From contig CM076851.1 of assembly GCA_039519185.1 (NCBI GenBank), positions 98,701,531 to 98,765,530 on the forward strand: DNA of 64,000 nt. Direction: 5' to 3'. The stretch is from Astragalus membranaceus. Its lineage: Eukaryota > Streptophyta > Magnoliopsida > Fabales > Fabaceae. Every line of letters starts with the position of its first letter. The first letter of the stretch is position 1. Position numbers and translations under genes: made by a program. The notes under the pieces are model-generated. The model did no database searches. It saw nothing but the letters and a program-made list of their open reading frames with translations, and was not told the origin of the DNA. Shown here in pieces: positions 35,320 through 48,302 of the stretch.

Positions 35320-36743
35320 TGTTGTACCCCGAAAAATCCCGTTTAGGGTTCTTCAATGTACAACGTAAAAAATTGTGAAGCCGCCACTAATATTTTAGTT
35401 TTTAGACCAAAACATTAGAAAAAAGTCTTTTACAAAAGGCGGGTGGTCTTTTGAAAAATAGAGATATGGGTTCGGGGGTCGGTTAGGAATGGGGAAGGTA
35501 TTAGCACCCCATTCCTCCTTTCTACTGAAAGGGAACCTCTAATTAAATTGTGTGGTTTTAATGTTTGATTTGAAGAACACCTAGATTTGCCTATTTTATT
35601 CTTATTTGAAGATGGATGGGAAATTAATGGAAAACTTATAAAGAGGGGGAAAAAGAGAGTTTTTTAGAAAAGAGCTCGACGGGGGTAACGACCCGCTCCT
35701 ACGTATCTCCCGGTACAATGGAGAACTCAGAGCTACGTAGTTCTGCCTTGGTTTTTGTTTTTTAACTTTTTAGGTGAGTTTTCGAAATAGGACGAGTACT
35801 AGCGAGTGATAAACTAGCTAAGGCTATGGGTAATCACCGCTAAGTACTCAAAAGGAGTTGCTACCGCTAGTCAAACGAACTAAGGTTCTGGGTGCCGTTG
35901 GTAACAACTTGTTTTTATTCTCTTTTTGAAAGCTTTTTTTGAAAAGGATTGATTTGTTTGATGACCAAACTAGCAAAGGCTATGGGTGGTCATCACTTAT
36001 TGTTCTTTTTGGAGAAAGGACATCGATGTCAATAGCTAGACGAACTACGGTTCTGATTAGCTACTAACGACAATGGGTTGAAAACATTTTTTGTTTGTTT
36101 TGAAAATAGGTTTTTTATTGTTGTGAAAGTGAAGATTTTTTTTGATGTGCTTGACGAGAACAAGTCTCGCTCCTACGTATCCCAAGTGGGAATCAAAGCA
36201 ACGTAGTTCTTGGAGCGAGAAAAAGAAGCCTTGAAGAAGGTGTTTGAAAAAGGGAGGAGCTTTCATGATCAAACTAGCTATGGCTATGGGTGATCATTAC
36301 TTGTTCACATGGTTTTGAGAAAAGGGAAAGCTTTCATGATCAAACTAGCTAGGGCTATGGGTGATCATTACTTGCCCCATTATTTTTTATGATTTTGAAA
36401 TTGATTGAATGCGAATGCAAAGATTGATTTTGAAAATGAATGCAAAAAAGTCTTGGTAAATGAAGAAGAATGATTTCAATCAAAGCCAAGTCCATAACCA
36501 AATGCAAAGTGTAATGATTAAAATGCATGTAATGACAAGCATCGATCAAACAACATACTAACATGCTAATCACCAACAAAGATTAAACATACCAATACAA
36601 TCAAGAGACTCGATTACTAGTGATGCGAAATAATGTTCTCAAAGCAATTATGCGTGAGTGAGTATGTGTGTGAGGATTGTTACGGGACGGGCAACAACCT
36701 CAAAGGAGTGTGACTGATCTTAGGACTCTATGCTACTGTGAGT
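35320..36743 (-). repeat. Ogre-like 3' LTR, cut by the gap
   Basis: It matches 42706-44139 almost exactly (small indels only). About 1424 bp of an expected 4.4 kb are present before the N-run. It contains two TACGTA hairpin modules and four copies of an AAACTAGCTA..GGCTATGGGT unit. Confidence 0.85.
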
Positions 36744-37243
36744 NNNNNNNNNNNNNNNNNNNNNNNNNNNNNNNNNNNNNNNNNNNNNNNNNNNNNNNNN
36801 NNNNNNNNNNNNNNNNNNNNNNNNNNNNNNNNNNNNNNNNNNNNNNNNNNNNNNNNNNNNNNNNNNNNNNNNNNNNNNNNNNNNNNNNNNNNNNNNNNNN
36901 NNNNNNNNNNNNNNNNNNNNNNNNNNNNNNNNNNNNNNNNNNNNNNNNNNNNNNNNNNNNNNNNNNNNNNNNNNNNNNNNNNNNNNNNNNNNNNNNNNNN
37001 NNNNNNNNNNNNNNNNNNNNNNNNNNNNNNNNNNNNNNNNNNNNNNNNNNNNNNNNNNNNNNNNNNNNNNNNNNNNNNNNNNNNNNNNNNNNNNNNNNNN
37101 NNNNNNNNNNNNNNNNNNNNNNNNNNNNNNNNNNNNNNNNNNNNNNNNNNNNNNNNNNNNNNNNNNNNNNNNNNNNNNNNNNNNNNNNNNNNNNNNNNNN
37201 NNNNNNNNNNNNNNNNNNNNNNNNNNNNNNNNNNNNNNNNNNN
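36744..37243. other. Assembly gap, 500 N
   Basis: Exactly 500 N, probably a placeholder of unknown true length. At least 3 kb of the 3' LTR should be missing here, judging by the other LTR. Translations that cross it are meaningless. Confidence 0.95.
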
Positions 37244-40200
37244 GTGATTGACGCTTTGATGAATGGAATGCTCCTGTTCTAACTTCTGTTTGTCTCTTTT
37301 TGCTTCTTCTATGAAATGCAAACATTAATATGATGCAATGCTCTGATGTTTGATGATTGAATGACAAAGGAATGCTTGTGAAATGATGAATGATATGGAA
37401 TGCTGGATGACAGGGAATGTTTTTGTGTTGCTTTTGTGGTTTCTTTTCTTTGTTTTCTTTTTGCTTTCTTTGCTTTTTCTATGAAAAATCTGATGCAAAA
37501 TGTAATGCTCTAATGACGAATGACATGCAATGATTTTGTTCTTCTCCTTTTTTATGAAGTGCGAACATTAATATGATGGCAATGCAATGAAAGATTTCTG
37601 CTTTTTCTTCTCTACTATTTTCTTCTATGAAAAACAAGTATTAATATGGTGCAACTGATGTGGAACGTTTTTTTTTACTATGTGATGAATGCACAAAACG
37701 TGAAGATGCGAATGTAATGCTTTGATGCATATGCTATAATGCCTAGATGCATGAGGTAGACATTTTTGTGAGATGCGAGACTTTGAATGCAAGGGCTTGA
37801 GATGATTATTGACCATTCTGTTGAAAAATTGAATTTGATTCAAACTCTGGTGTTCTCAAGGTTTTTATTTACAAACAACCTTGCTTGTTTTCTCTTTCTT
37901 TCCATGATGACTGAATTACGTAAACAACTTGTGCTCTCTCTTTTGAAGCATTGTCTAGTAAGTACGCATAGGGGTGCAAATGTGAATGAGTGAGTCAGTT
38001 AACTTGGAATGGACTTTTATGGCAAGTGAAGGAATGACCGACATGGCTATTGCCGAAGCTTATGAGGGACCAAGAGATACAAGATTGCCCCAATTCAGGT
38101 TTTTGATGAGTGAATAGTTTGCCCCTGTCTAGTGGTGACAACAACTAGGGGCGTAGAAGATGATGAATTGGGAATGCTTCGGCTTTTGAAATGAAAGGTG
38201 CAAAAGAGATTTTGTCTCACCCCACAAAGTTTGATGTTGCCCCAGTCATAACAAGGACAAAGCTGCCCCAGTTAGAATGACAAGGCTTTGTTTAGGATAG
38301 TGGGTTGAGAGATTGCCCCGGTGAGGTTTTTTATGGGAATGAATGAGGTGAAGGAATGGGAATGTACTTGCCCTCACTTTGGAAGTATTGACAATTGGAG
38401 TGACATGGGATGGGCATTTGAACAGACCTTCCCAAGACCAGGGTGGGTGGGTGGTGAAGAGAATGCCCCTACTTTGAATCTGAGTGACGTTCTCAGTGCA
38501 AATATTTGGTTCTCTACTGATGTATTGACTTTTGGTGTGAAAGAAGCCTCACTTGGTGATCACTAAACCTTGTTTTAATGCAGTTTGAAGCTGTTTTGGA
38601 GTGCAGGTCCCTCTTTTATTTTGTCAGCTTTCTTTTTTCTGACTGTTTGTTTTTGCTCCCTCATTTCTTTTTCCTGAGGGTTTGTTTTTTTCTTGATCAG
38701 CTTTCTTTTTTCTGATCGTTTTTTTTTTTTTGAGCAAACACACTGTAGACAGATAAACTTAGTTGTCCTAAGATTAAAACTTGAGAAAACGAAAGCAACC
38801 GGTCATTGATCGGACTGGACATTTCAGGATTGTGGTGTTTCGTGGAGGAAAGAGGGTTAGGCTTAATGAAGTGTTTGAGGCTAATGGGAGGATGAGTTTT
38901 GTTCGGCGTTGATTGACGGTTAATGGTCTATGAGGAAGATGGTTATTGGGCTTGTTTGGGCTCTGTTAAAGCAAATTCGTGTCTCATGGTAGAATGACTA
39001 AGGGGTTTGATGTTGAGGCCAAAGGAAGTGTTTGAAGGTTTATGGAATCAGGTGTTGGAATGGTGGAGTGTTTGAAGGTTTATTTAGACAAGGATCTCTT
39101 GTATTTTGTGGTAACATGTACCAGCTCACCACTTTATTTTCTTTTGTTTTGGGATTTTCATTTTTGAATCCCCTTTTTTTTTTCTCTTTTTCCCTTTTTT
39201 TTTTGTTTTTGTTTTGTTTTTTGATTCTTTTCCTTCTTCGACTCGGGTGAGCTGATAAAAAGTGATGCACTGTTTTTTGATATTTGAGGTGATCCTTGTC
39301 TAGGGTGATTTTTGGATTTTGGTTTTTCTTGGCTTAAGGTGGGTAGGAAAGGGATTTTCTGGGATTTTGGGTTTTTGAGGGTATGGCCAAACTTCACTTC
39401 AAATCCCGATTGCTTATTTCTGTAAGACTTAACTTTAGGACAATAATTTATCCATCTTCATGTGTTTGCTCTTTTATTTTCCCCCTTTTTTTGTGCCCTA
39501 ATTTTTGCCTGGACCGCTCTTTGCGAGTTTTCAGTCCACCGGGCGCTCTTTTTTGCCTAGGCCGCCCTTTGGGGGTTTTCAACCTAGCGAGCTTATTTTA
39601 TCTTTTTTATTTATTATATATTTTTTTTTAGAAAGACTTGCACTAAAGGAATATGATACTGACAAGGAAAATTAGTGATCACAGAATTGCCCCAGCATGG
39701 AGGACTTAACGTGTTAGTGAGAATGAACCAAAAAGTCAAGTATGCACTGATGGGAGAGAATATGCGCTTTATGGGTGGACGGGGTGGGGTTAGACTTGGA
39801 TGGGGAATGATGATAAATGGAGGAAATTGACTGACTCAAACAAGAGAAACTGCACGTGGCATGCATGCTCACTAGAAGAACGTTTCACAGAGAGTTAACA
39901 TTGGCTAAAAACATGATATAAGAACTTTTTTGACGAACTGTTTCAGTCTTTTATCATGGAATGGATGAGATGTAATGTTTTTTTTTGAAGGAAATACAAA
40001 TGAGCTATTGATGTGAAAAACTGAGTGCCTTGTAACACCTTGAGTTGGCAAATGAGTGAGGGTAAACTTTTCCAAAAAGGAAAGATTACTTTGCCAGAAT
40101 ATCTCGTTTCTCATCACAACATTTTTGTTGTATGCATGGATGAAAACATTATGATATATACATGATGAAAATGAAATGCATGAAAGCATATTCACTTGAA

Positions 40201-42684
40201 AAGTGTGATTATTCTAAAAGTTTTTTCTTTTTGATGTTTTCTTTTTATGCAAGACGAAATATGAAATGCCAATGCATCCTTGGATGATGAATGATGCAAG
40301 AATGCTGCTTCTTTTCAAAATGATTTTTATAGAGGCAAAACAATATATGAAATGCCGATGCCCCCTTTTTCTTTTGAATGATGAAAGATGTAGTAATGAT
40401 GTTTTTTTCTAAATGATGATTCTTCTTTTTTTTTTTTTTTTTTAGAGGCAAGACAAAGTATGAAATGCCAATGCCCCTTCCTTTTTTTGAAAGATGCATG
40501 TATGGAGGAATGATGTATTTGAACTAAAGTGATGAGGTTAATGAAATGATGCATGAATGCTACATTTTGAATAAATTTGATGATGACTTTTGTTCATGAT
40601 TATGAATGAGATGCTTCCTTGTTTTCATTTTTTTTTGTGCAATGAAATGCATGATACTCACAATGGTTTTTTTTTTTTTTTTAAATGCGTGGAAAGATAT
40701 GAAGGGTTAATGTATTATTTTTTCATGATGTGTGAAAGAGGACAACAGTAATGCATGAGACGCGCTCACAACAGTAATGCATGAGACACACTCCTAATAA
40801 GACACGATCTTTGGATCTTTCGAGAAAATTAGGGAAAAAAGAAAAGCCTTAGTGAATGGAAACGCACACGTGCGGAGAATGCACTCCTGACAAACCTAAA
40901 TGAGATGGAGAAAAATGCATGTATGAATTTTATCAAGTTTTTGTTTTATGCAATGCAAATGATGTCTTTATATGAAAATAACGGCGATAATGCGACTTGA
41001 CATGCATGTGAAAAAAATCAGATGAAAACGTTTTTTTTTTTCGGGTTTGGTGACTGAAATTTTGGGAACATCACCTCATATAGCACGTTAAGAGAAAAGA
41101 CTATGATGATTTTTTGAAAGTTTTGCTTTTATGTAATGCAAGGATGTATGCAAATGATGATGTGAGGCAACCAATTGTCGTTACCCTGAGTAACTTGCAT
41201 GAAACATTGAGTGGATCCTGACTCAATACTTCACGCAATATACTGAAATGCTTCGACATTTGGTTAACTCAAACTTATTCTCTTATTCGAAAACAAACCT
41301 CACTTGATAGGGTCAAAGTGCCCCGATATCGTAGAGTAACGTCTCAAATTTGTAGTGCACAAACAAATTTGAGATATTACCCTTCGTCATTCGAATGTGC
41401 ACTTTTACTCATTGAGCTTTTACATGAAGAGCTTTTCTATTTTTCTTTGTTTAGAGAAGATGCATGCATTGGGAACTTTTCATTTTTTCATTTTTAGTTT
41501 TGGAACTTGATTTTGAAAATTATTTGGAGATGCAAATGATTTACTGGAAAAAAGGTTTTAGAAAACGGTGCTTGACGGGGTATGACCCGCGCCTACGTAT
41601 CCCCATTGTAATGAGGAATCAAAGCTTGCGTAGTTCTACTGTGTCTCTTTTTTTGAAATAATGCTTATGCATGAACGCCTCGTCTTGGATGAACTCGACG
41701 AGGATGAAATGCTTATGCTATGCAGATGATAATTGTTTTTGTTTCATCTTTATGTGATGAAAGGGAATGCAAGATGAATGGTGCTTTTTTTTCAAAATTG
41801 GAACTTTATTTAATGCAAATGACGCAATGACGTAATGATACAATGATGTGATGATGCAAGGATGCTTCTTTTTTGTGTTTTTGCAGAAAGAGGATATTTA
41901 CAGGTGGTGAAGGAAAAGCACATCTTTTTTGATTTTCGAAAATTCTGAGGGAAAATTGATTGAACTGAATGCACGATGCAGCACACAATTTGGAAAGCCC
42001 TTGTGACCTAAAATGGGGTAGAACCTATGATCTAAGACACTTTAGGGATAATCTTCTCATGTAGCTCTATTCACACCCTCACAAAGGTCATCAGAGCCAC
42101 AGTCTCTTTCACGAAATTCCTTGTAAATGCAGCAAACTGCTAGGTACAAGGTATCATGGAAGAGCACAACTCTGATTGAAACTTTCGCGAGTAGCCAAAC
42201 GGACAAAGGTCCTGATGGGCTCCCACTACTCGAATCCACTCATCCTAAGATACCCTAACAGACCTGGGTTATGGTCTCTTTCTCTATTCATAAAATCTCG
42301 GGGTACAAGTGGTGTGTGCGAAGGGCATTTCCTCAAAACTACCCCACCTGCAGATGAAAATCCAGACAGTCCAGATAATAGCATGTCGTCTACCCTAGGG
42401 TTCAATATCATTCAAATACAACTAGCCTAGGGTACCAACAACACACACATTACTTATTTCAGAAAGGGAGCTGAGATGAAGGGAACATGGGGATTGGAAG
42501 AATGCATGGGCATAAGCGATAAAAGAAAGGGAATAAAAGATGAGACAGGGAATCATAGAAGAACACAAATGCATACGCCTACAATCAATGATAAGAAAGA
42601 AAGGCAAACAAGGTTTTAATCAAATCAACAATACATTAAACCACACATTTAAATTAGTTAGGCTTGACCCTCGTCTTTTAAAAA
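37244..42684 (-). mobile_element. Ogre-like internal region without coding capacity
   Basis: It is low in complexity, with T-rich runs and endless variants of GAATGATGCATGAATG and TTGCCCCAG words. It contains a third TACGTA hairpin module (41571-41635) and a tandem pair of short double-stem hairpins (39510-39587). No gag, protease, RT or integrase motif was found on either strand. Confidence 0.6.
39510..39587. repeat. Two tandem double-stem hairpins with matching arm changes
   Basis: Unit 1 is 39510-39538: TGGAC, CTC, loop, GAG, TTTTCA, GTCCA. Unit 2 is 39557-39587: CTAGG, CCC, loop, GGG, TTTTCAA, CCTAG. Layout, loop start TTT and the TTTTCA linker are shared, while both stems differ in sequence and remain complementary. 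Confidence 0.6.
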
Positions 42685-42703
42685 GTCCCCAGTGAAGTCG
42701 CCA
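42685..42703 (-). other. Primer-binding-like site of the Ogre-like element
   Basis: On - it reads TGGCGACTTCACTGGGGAC, 2 bp after the LTR end. It starts TGG, as a site for a tRNA 3' CCA end must. Ogre elements are described as using tRNA-Arg; I have not matched the tRNA. Confidence 0.6.
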
Positions 42704-42705
42704 GC

Positions 42706-45700
42706 TGTTGTACCCCGAAAAATCCCGTTTAGGGTTCTTCAATGTACAACGTAAAAAATTGTGAAGCCGCCACTAATATTTTAGTTTTTAGACCAAAACA
42801 TTAGAAAAAAGTCTTTTACAAAAGGCGGGTGGTCTTTTGAAAAATAGAGATATGGGTTCGGGGGTCGGTTAGGAATGGGGAAGGTATTAGCACCCCATTC
42901 CTCCTTTCTACTGAAAGGGAACCTCTAATTAAATTGTGTGGTTTTAATGTTTGATTTGAAGAACACCTAGATTTGCCTATTTTATTCTTATTTGAAGATG
43001 GGTGGGAAATTAATGGAAAGCTTATATAAAGAGGGGGAAAAAGAGAGTTTTTTAGAAAAGAGCTCGACGGGGGTAACGACCCGCTCCTACGTATCTCCTG
43101 GTACAATGGAGAACTCAGAGCTACGTAGTTCTGCCTTGGTTTTTGTTTTTTAACTTTTTAGGTGAGTTTTCGAAATAGGACGAGTACTAGCGAGTGATTA
43201 AACTAGCTAAGGCTATGGGTAATCACCGCTAAGTATTCAAAAGGAGTTGCTACCGCTAGTCAAACGAACCAAGGTTCTGGGTGGCCGTTGGTAACAACTT
43301 GTTTTTATTCTCTTTTTGAAAGCTTTTTTTGAAAAGGATTGATTTGTTTGATGACCAAACTAGCAAAGGCTATGGGTGGTCATCGCTTATTGTTCTTTTT
43401 GGAGAAAGGACATCGATGTCAATAGCTAGACGAACTGTGGTTCTGATTAGCTACTAACAACAATGGGGTTGAAAACATTTTGTTTGTTTTGAAAATAGAG
43501 GTTTTTTTATTGTTGTGAAAGTGAAGATTTTTTGATGTGATGTGCTTGACGAGAACAAGTCTCGCTCCTACGTATCCCAAGTGGGAATCAAAGCAACGTA
43601 GTTCTTGGAGCGAGAAAAAGAAGCCTTGAAGAAGGTGTTTGAAAAAGGGAGGAGCTTTCATGATCAAACTAGCTATGGCTATGGGTGATCATTACTTGTT
43701 CACATGGTTTTGAGAAAAGGGAAAGCTTTCATGATCAAACTAGCTAGGGCTATGGGTGATCATTACTTGCCCTCATTATTTTTTTATGATTTTGAAATTG
43801 ATTGAATGCGAATGCAAAGATTGATTTTGAAAATGAATGCAAAAAAAGTCTTGGTAAATGAAGAAGAATGATTTCAATCAAAGCCAAGTCCATAACCAAA
43901 CGCAAAGTGTAATGATTAAAATGCATGCAATGACAAGCATCGATCAAACAACATACTAACATGCTAATCTCCAACAAAGATTAAACATACCAATACAATC
44001 AAGAGACTCGATTACTAGTGATGCGAAATAATGTTCTCAAAGCAATTATGCGTGAGTGAGTATGTGTGTGAGGATTGTTACGGGACGGGCAACAACCTCA
44101 AAGGAGTGTGACTGATCTTAGGACTCTATGCTACCGTGAGTAGACTTACGTCTTCCTAGAGATGTCATGCGAGTGAAAGGAGATGGCACATAATCAAATC
44201 AAGACATTTAAGTGACATCAAAACAAAGGAAACCAATTAATCATAGGCATGAAGTATTCTTTGGTGTATGATTAAACATGAAAGCATATAAGGGAATGAT
44301 GCATGAACATACTATTGAATGAAGGCAAAGGTACGCAAAGATGAATGCATGAGCATTTGAGAGTGAATGAATGCATGAACCCTAATTAGCTAGGCATGGC
44401 CGAATGCAAGTAATGAATGTGAGCATACAATTAAGTGCATGGACATGTTATTATGAGTGAGCATGTGGACAAATGAATGCAAGCATACAAAGGAGTGATG
44501 CCAGACAAACAAAGGTTAATGCATGAGCATATTAGAAGAATGAATACAAGTCATGAACAAGTATGAATGTGATAGGAGATGCAAGTGAAAATGCAAAAAG
44601 AATTGATTCCTTTTAGATGATCTCACATGATTGAAGTATGCACTAGGCCTAAGCAATAGATCATATCACCTGATCCTCAACTAAGTATGAATGAAAGAAA
44701 TCTTTTTATTTTGAATGCATGAATGAGAATATGCGAATTGCTTTCGTGTTTTAGACGGAAAGAATTTGTGTTTGGAATGTGGTAAAAGAGTGAAAAAAGT
44801 TTTAGGTAAAAATGAGGTATGCAAAGTGGTAATTTATTTTGATGCAAATGATATGAGATGAATGCATTGGTAAATGATTTAATGAGAAGGTGAAAGTGAA
44901 TGGTAAAAAGGGAGTGGTAAAATGTTTTGAGTTTTTAATGCAATAAGTGAAGTGGTAAAAATGCAAGTAAATGCAAATGAATGGTAATTATTTAAGTGAA
45001 TGGTAAAAAGTAAAAAGGTAAAAATGTTTTTTTTGTTTTTAACTTTTTAACTTTTAGTGAACAGTAAAAGCAAATGGGTAAAAAGGTGAAAAACACATTT
45101 TACTCAAATTATTTGCAAATACATGATCAATCAAGCAAAATGAAACAAAACTATGTCATGAAAATTGGCCTAAGGCCGAATGCATATTGGACCAAAATCA
45201 AGCACTAATTTCATGCAAACAAGACACTAAATGATGCACAAAATTGACACAAAATATGACACAATTTCAGCACATGAATTTACATGACAAGAAATCAAGA
45301 AAACACATGCATTATTCACAAAAAAGAAGAAAAAAAAAAGAATTAGGGAAATAGAACTAGCAACAAAACCCTAATTTAAACAAGCTTAAAACCAAAGCTA
45401 AAGCCTACACCAAATTAGCCATAGACCTTATTTTTGACATGAAATGAAACAAAAGCAAATGAGAACCCCAAAATCATCAAGAGGCCGAAGCACAAGGTTG
45501 AAGAAAATAGGTTTTTAAAAAAACTATGCAATGATGGTAGAAATGCAACAAACCATATCAAGCGATTATCCAAAGGGGGTGAGATACCAAATCTCACCCC
45601 AACAGCCTCCTATCAATGATCTACATGATGATATGGAAAGAGTTGAAGGTTTTATGCAAAAGGTTTGTGATGATGCAAAAAGTTTGAGAGTTTTACCTTG

Positions 45701-47119
45701 AGTTTTTTGCTAAAACTATGCACAAGATGATCGTCTAATGAAACAAGCCAATCAAGCCTTCAAAACTCCAACCAAGCTTCGAAAACCTTCAACAATCTTC
45801 AGATCTTGATGTGATGAAAACGAAATTTGAGGTAGTGGAAAGAAGGTGTGTGAAGTAGAGATGAAAATGGAAGTAGTTTTGTAATGAAAATCAAAGAAAA
45901 TGGTGAAGGAAAATGGGGTGGATTGCTTCGGTTTTGGAGAGGGTGCTTGAAGGTGTGCTAGGGCTGATTTTTGTGAGTGAATGATCAGCCAAAAAGTCCT
46001 TGTGAGCTGAGCACAAAATGGTATTTATAGAGGCCACTCAAAGTTGAGGGTAACTAAGTCATTCCATCTCACTTGTGCTCTAGGATTAGAGTTTTATTTG
46101 GGATCAATGGTTAGGATCAATTGTCACAAGGATTGAGGGTAGTCAAGAAGCACAAAGGGAGGAGAGAGGGGGCTGAGGGGTGTAGCTTAAGGAGGTGGGT
46201 GAAGGATAAGTCATTTTACCAAAATGTTTTTCCAAATGGTTCATATTGCAAGAATGCCATTTTAATTCAAATGGAGGGTTGGGATTGCATTTTCAATTCA
46301 AATGAAAGGCTATGATCAAAACATGATTATCAAGCAATAAAATAAATCAAAATTGGGTGAATATGGGGCTGATAGGCGCAGGTTTGGCCTTGGTGTGCAA
46401 GTTGTCAATTTGTACAACTTGTACTATTGTGTGATCATTCCATTTCCAACCCATTTTTGATTATTCTTTTTCAAGTAAATCCATAATATTATGCCAAATT
46501 GAGCCATTTCCTATGATAAATCATTGGGTTCAGAAATAAATGCTACCATCATCCCAAAATTGATTTGGGTGCCCTACTTTGAAGATGCTTGAAGAATATT
46601 CCATTGTTGACTTTACGGTTTTGACTTTTTTCTTTCTTTTACATAAATCAACAATGTATTTACCAAAAATATGTATGATCAAGCACATCTCACCTCAAGT
46701 GATTCCTTATAGATCCCTGTGATTTTTTGATGAAAAATTGAATTTTTTTTTGGCGAAATGACCAAAATGCCCTTTTGATCATTAGAACCCTAATCCTTGT
46801 TCAAAATGCATTTTCTTTTCAAGAATTACTTCAAAACTCTAAAATGGCCTTAAAATCTAAAATGTATGCAAGAAATGATTTTTTTGCTGAGAAATGTCTC
46901 ATTTTTCGAAAATGACCAAAATGCCCTTGGTCTTGAAAAACTCTGAAAATGCTATAAAAGGCAATGCAATGCATCTCTAATCCTAAGATGACTTTCAAAA
47001 CTTTGAAATGCATGAATGATGGTCTTCATGACATTATGAATGAATGCTAAACCTTAACTTACTTATTTTTGTTTGAAAATTAGGGTTTCGACCTAGGCGG
47101 ACAAAATTAGGGTATGGCA
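42706..47119 (-). repeat. Ogre-like 5' LTR, complete, 4414 bp
   Basis: It is bounded by the primer-binding-like site at one side and the TSD ACACA at the other. It has no protein-coding frame. The part at 44300-45060 is rich in GAATGCATGAGCATA and TGGTAAAA words. Its first 1.4 kb (in + direction) repeats the 35320-36743 LTR. Confidence 0.8.
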
Positions 47120-48302
47120 ACACACTTCAAACAAAACACCGTATTTCAATAAAACAGTTCAACGTCAATAAATGTGCAATACGTAACACGCCCCCAATGG
47201 GGAAAAACTCAAGCATCAGTCATCGTCACCACAACCGTGACATCAATAAAACCAACTACGCAGCGGAAAGTATAAACAAGAGAAAACCATCAAATAACAT
47301 ATAACAACCAAAATAGTCTTAAAACATCGAGTTCGTTTCCCCCCTGAGTGCTACGTATCAGAGCGTGACGACCCGACTCATAATTAGTGAAGATACCTAG
47401 GTCTTCACTCGTGATCACCTGCACGTTACCGCATAGGGGTAACATTCAAACAGAAGGGTGAGTCCAATTCAATCCATATAATAAATCATATGATAAGCAA
47501 TAAGTCAAAGTCACAGCACTAGAGTAACCACATCACAATCATCAATTACGTCATTACAACAACTCATCACGATGTCATGTGACTCTATGAAATGCAACCC
47601 ACTCGCGGGCATATGCATGAGGTACCTTTCATCATCGTCGCTTAGCCTTTATGGCCTCATCGTCGCTTAGCCTTTATGGCCTCATCGTCGCTGGGTTCAT
47701 GCACATGGAATACATGAGACACTATGACATGCACCATACACAAACACACAATCACAGTCAACTATGTGACCCGTCACTTACCAATTTGCCAAATAAGAGG
47801 CACAGCACCTGTCAATTTATAATTACACACAACAATGTCGCTATATATCATCGTCGCTTATCCACAAACGTCATCAATCAAACAATAGCCACTAAGGGCA
47901 AAAACGTCATTTAACTAGCCACTAAGGGCATCATCGTCATTTTCACATCATCATCAACAATATTGGCCATTAAGGGAAAAAACGTCATTTAACTAGCCAC
48001 TAAGGGCATCATCGTCATAATCACCCATTTTGACACTAAAGCGTTAAAACTGTTGGTTATACACAAAAAGGATTTTTAAAGGACTCAATATGGCTTTACA
48101 ACGTCACTGTAACGACCACCGGGGACAGCCACTTGGGCGCCCAGAAAACACCAGAAAATAATAAGTTTTTATTTTAAAAATAAGACACACAGGTAGACAA
48201 TTGAAAAAGCTTCCCAACACTTTTTGAAACGTTCAAAACGGATGCCCGAGTCAAAAGATATAGCGAAAACAGTTTTTATAAAAAAATTGGGAACATCCTG
48301 AA

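Larger units (their letters stand above)
35320..47119 (-). mobile_element. Ogre-like Ty3/gypsy element, TSD ACACA, coding part not visible
   Basis: The TSD ACACA lies at 35315-35319 and 47120-47124. Removing the element and one TSD gives GTTACACACACTTC, which is what the two sister LTRs have at 53780 and 55682. On - the LTR starts TGCCATACCCTAATTTTG, and 2 bp after its other end comes a primer-binding-like site TGGCGACTTCACTGGGGAC. These are like Ogre elements, which also have very long LTRs. No gag or pol frame is seen in the 5.5 kb that is present; it may be non-autonomous, or the coding part may be lost in the gap. Confidence 0.75.

Noticed and set aside
36677..37367. Long frames across the N-run
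   Set aside because: They consist almost only of unknown bases and cannot be coding evidence.
39032..39397. Frames with transmembrane-like or Lys-rich sequence in the Ogre-like internal region
   Set aside because: They come from T-rich or A-rich simple sequence; no domain is seen.
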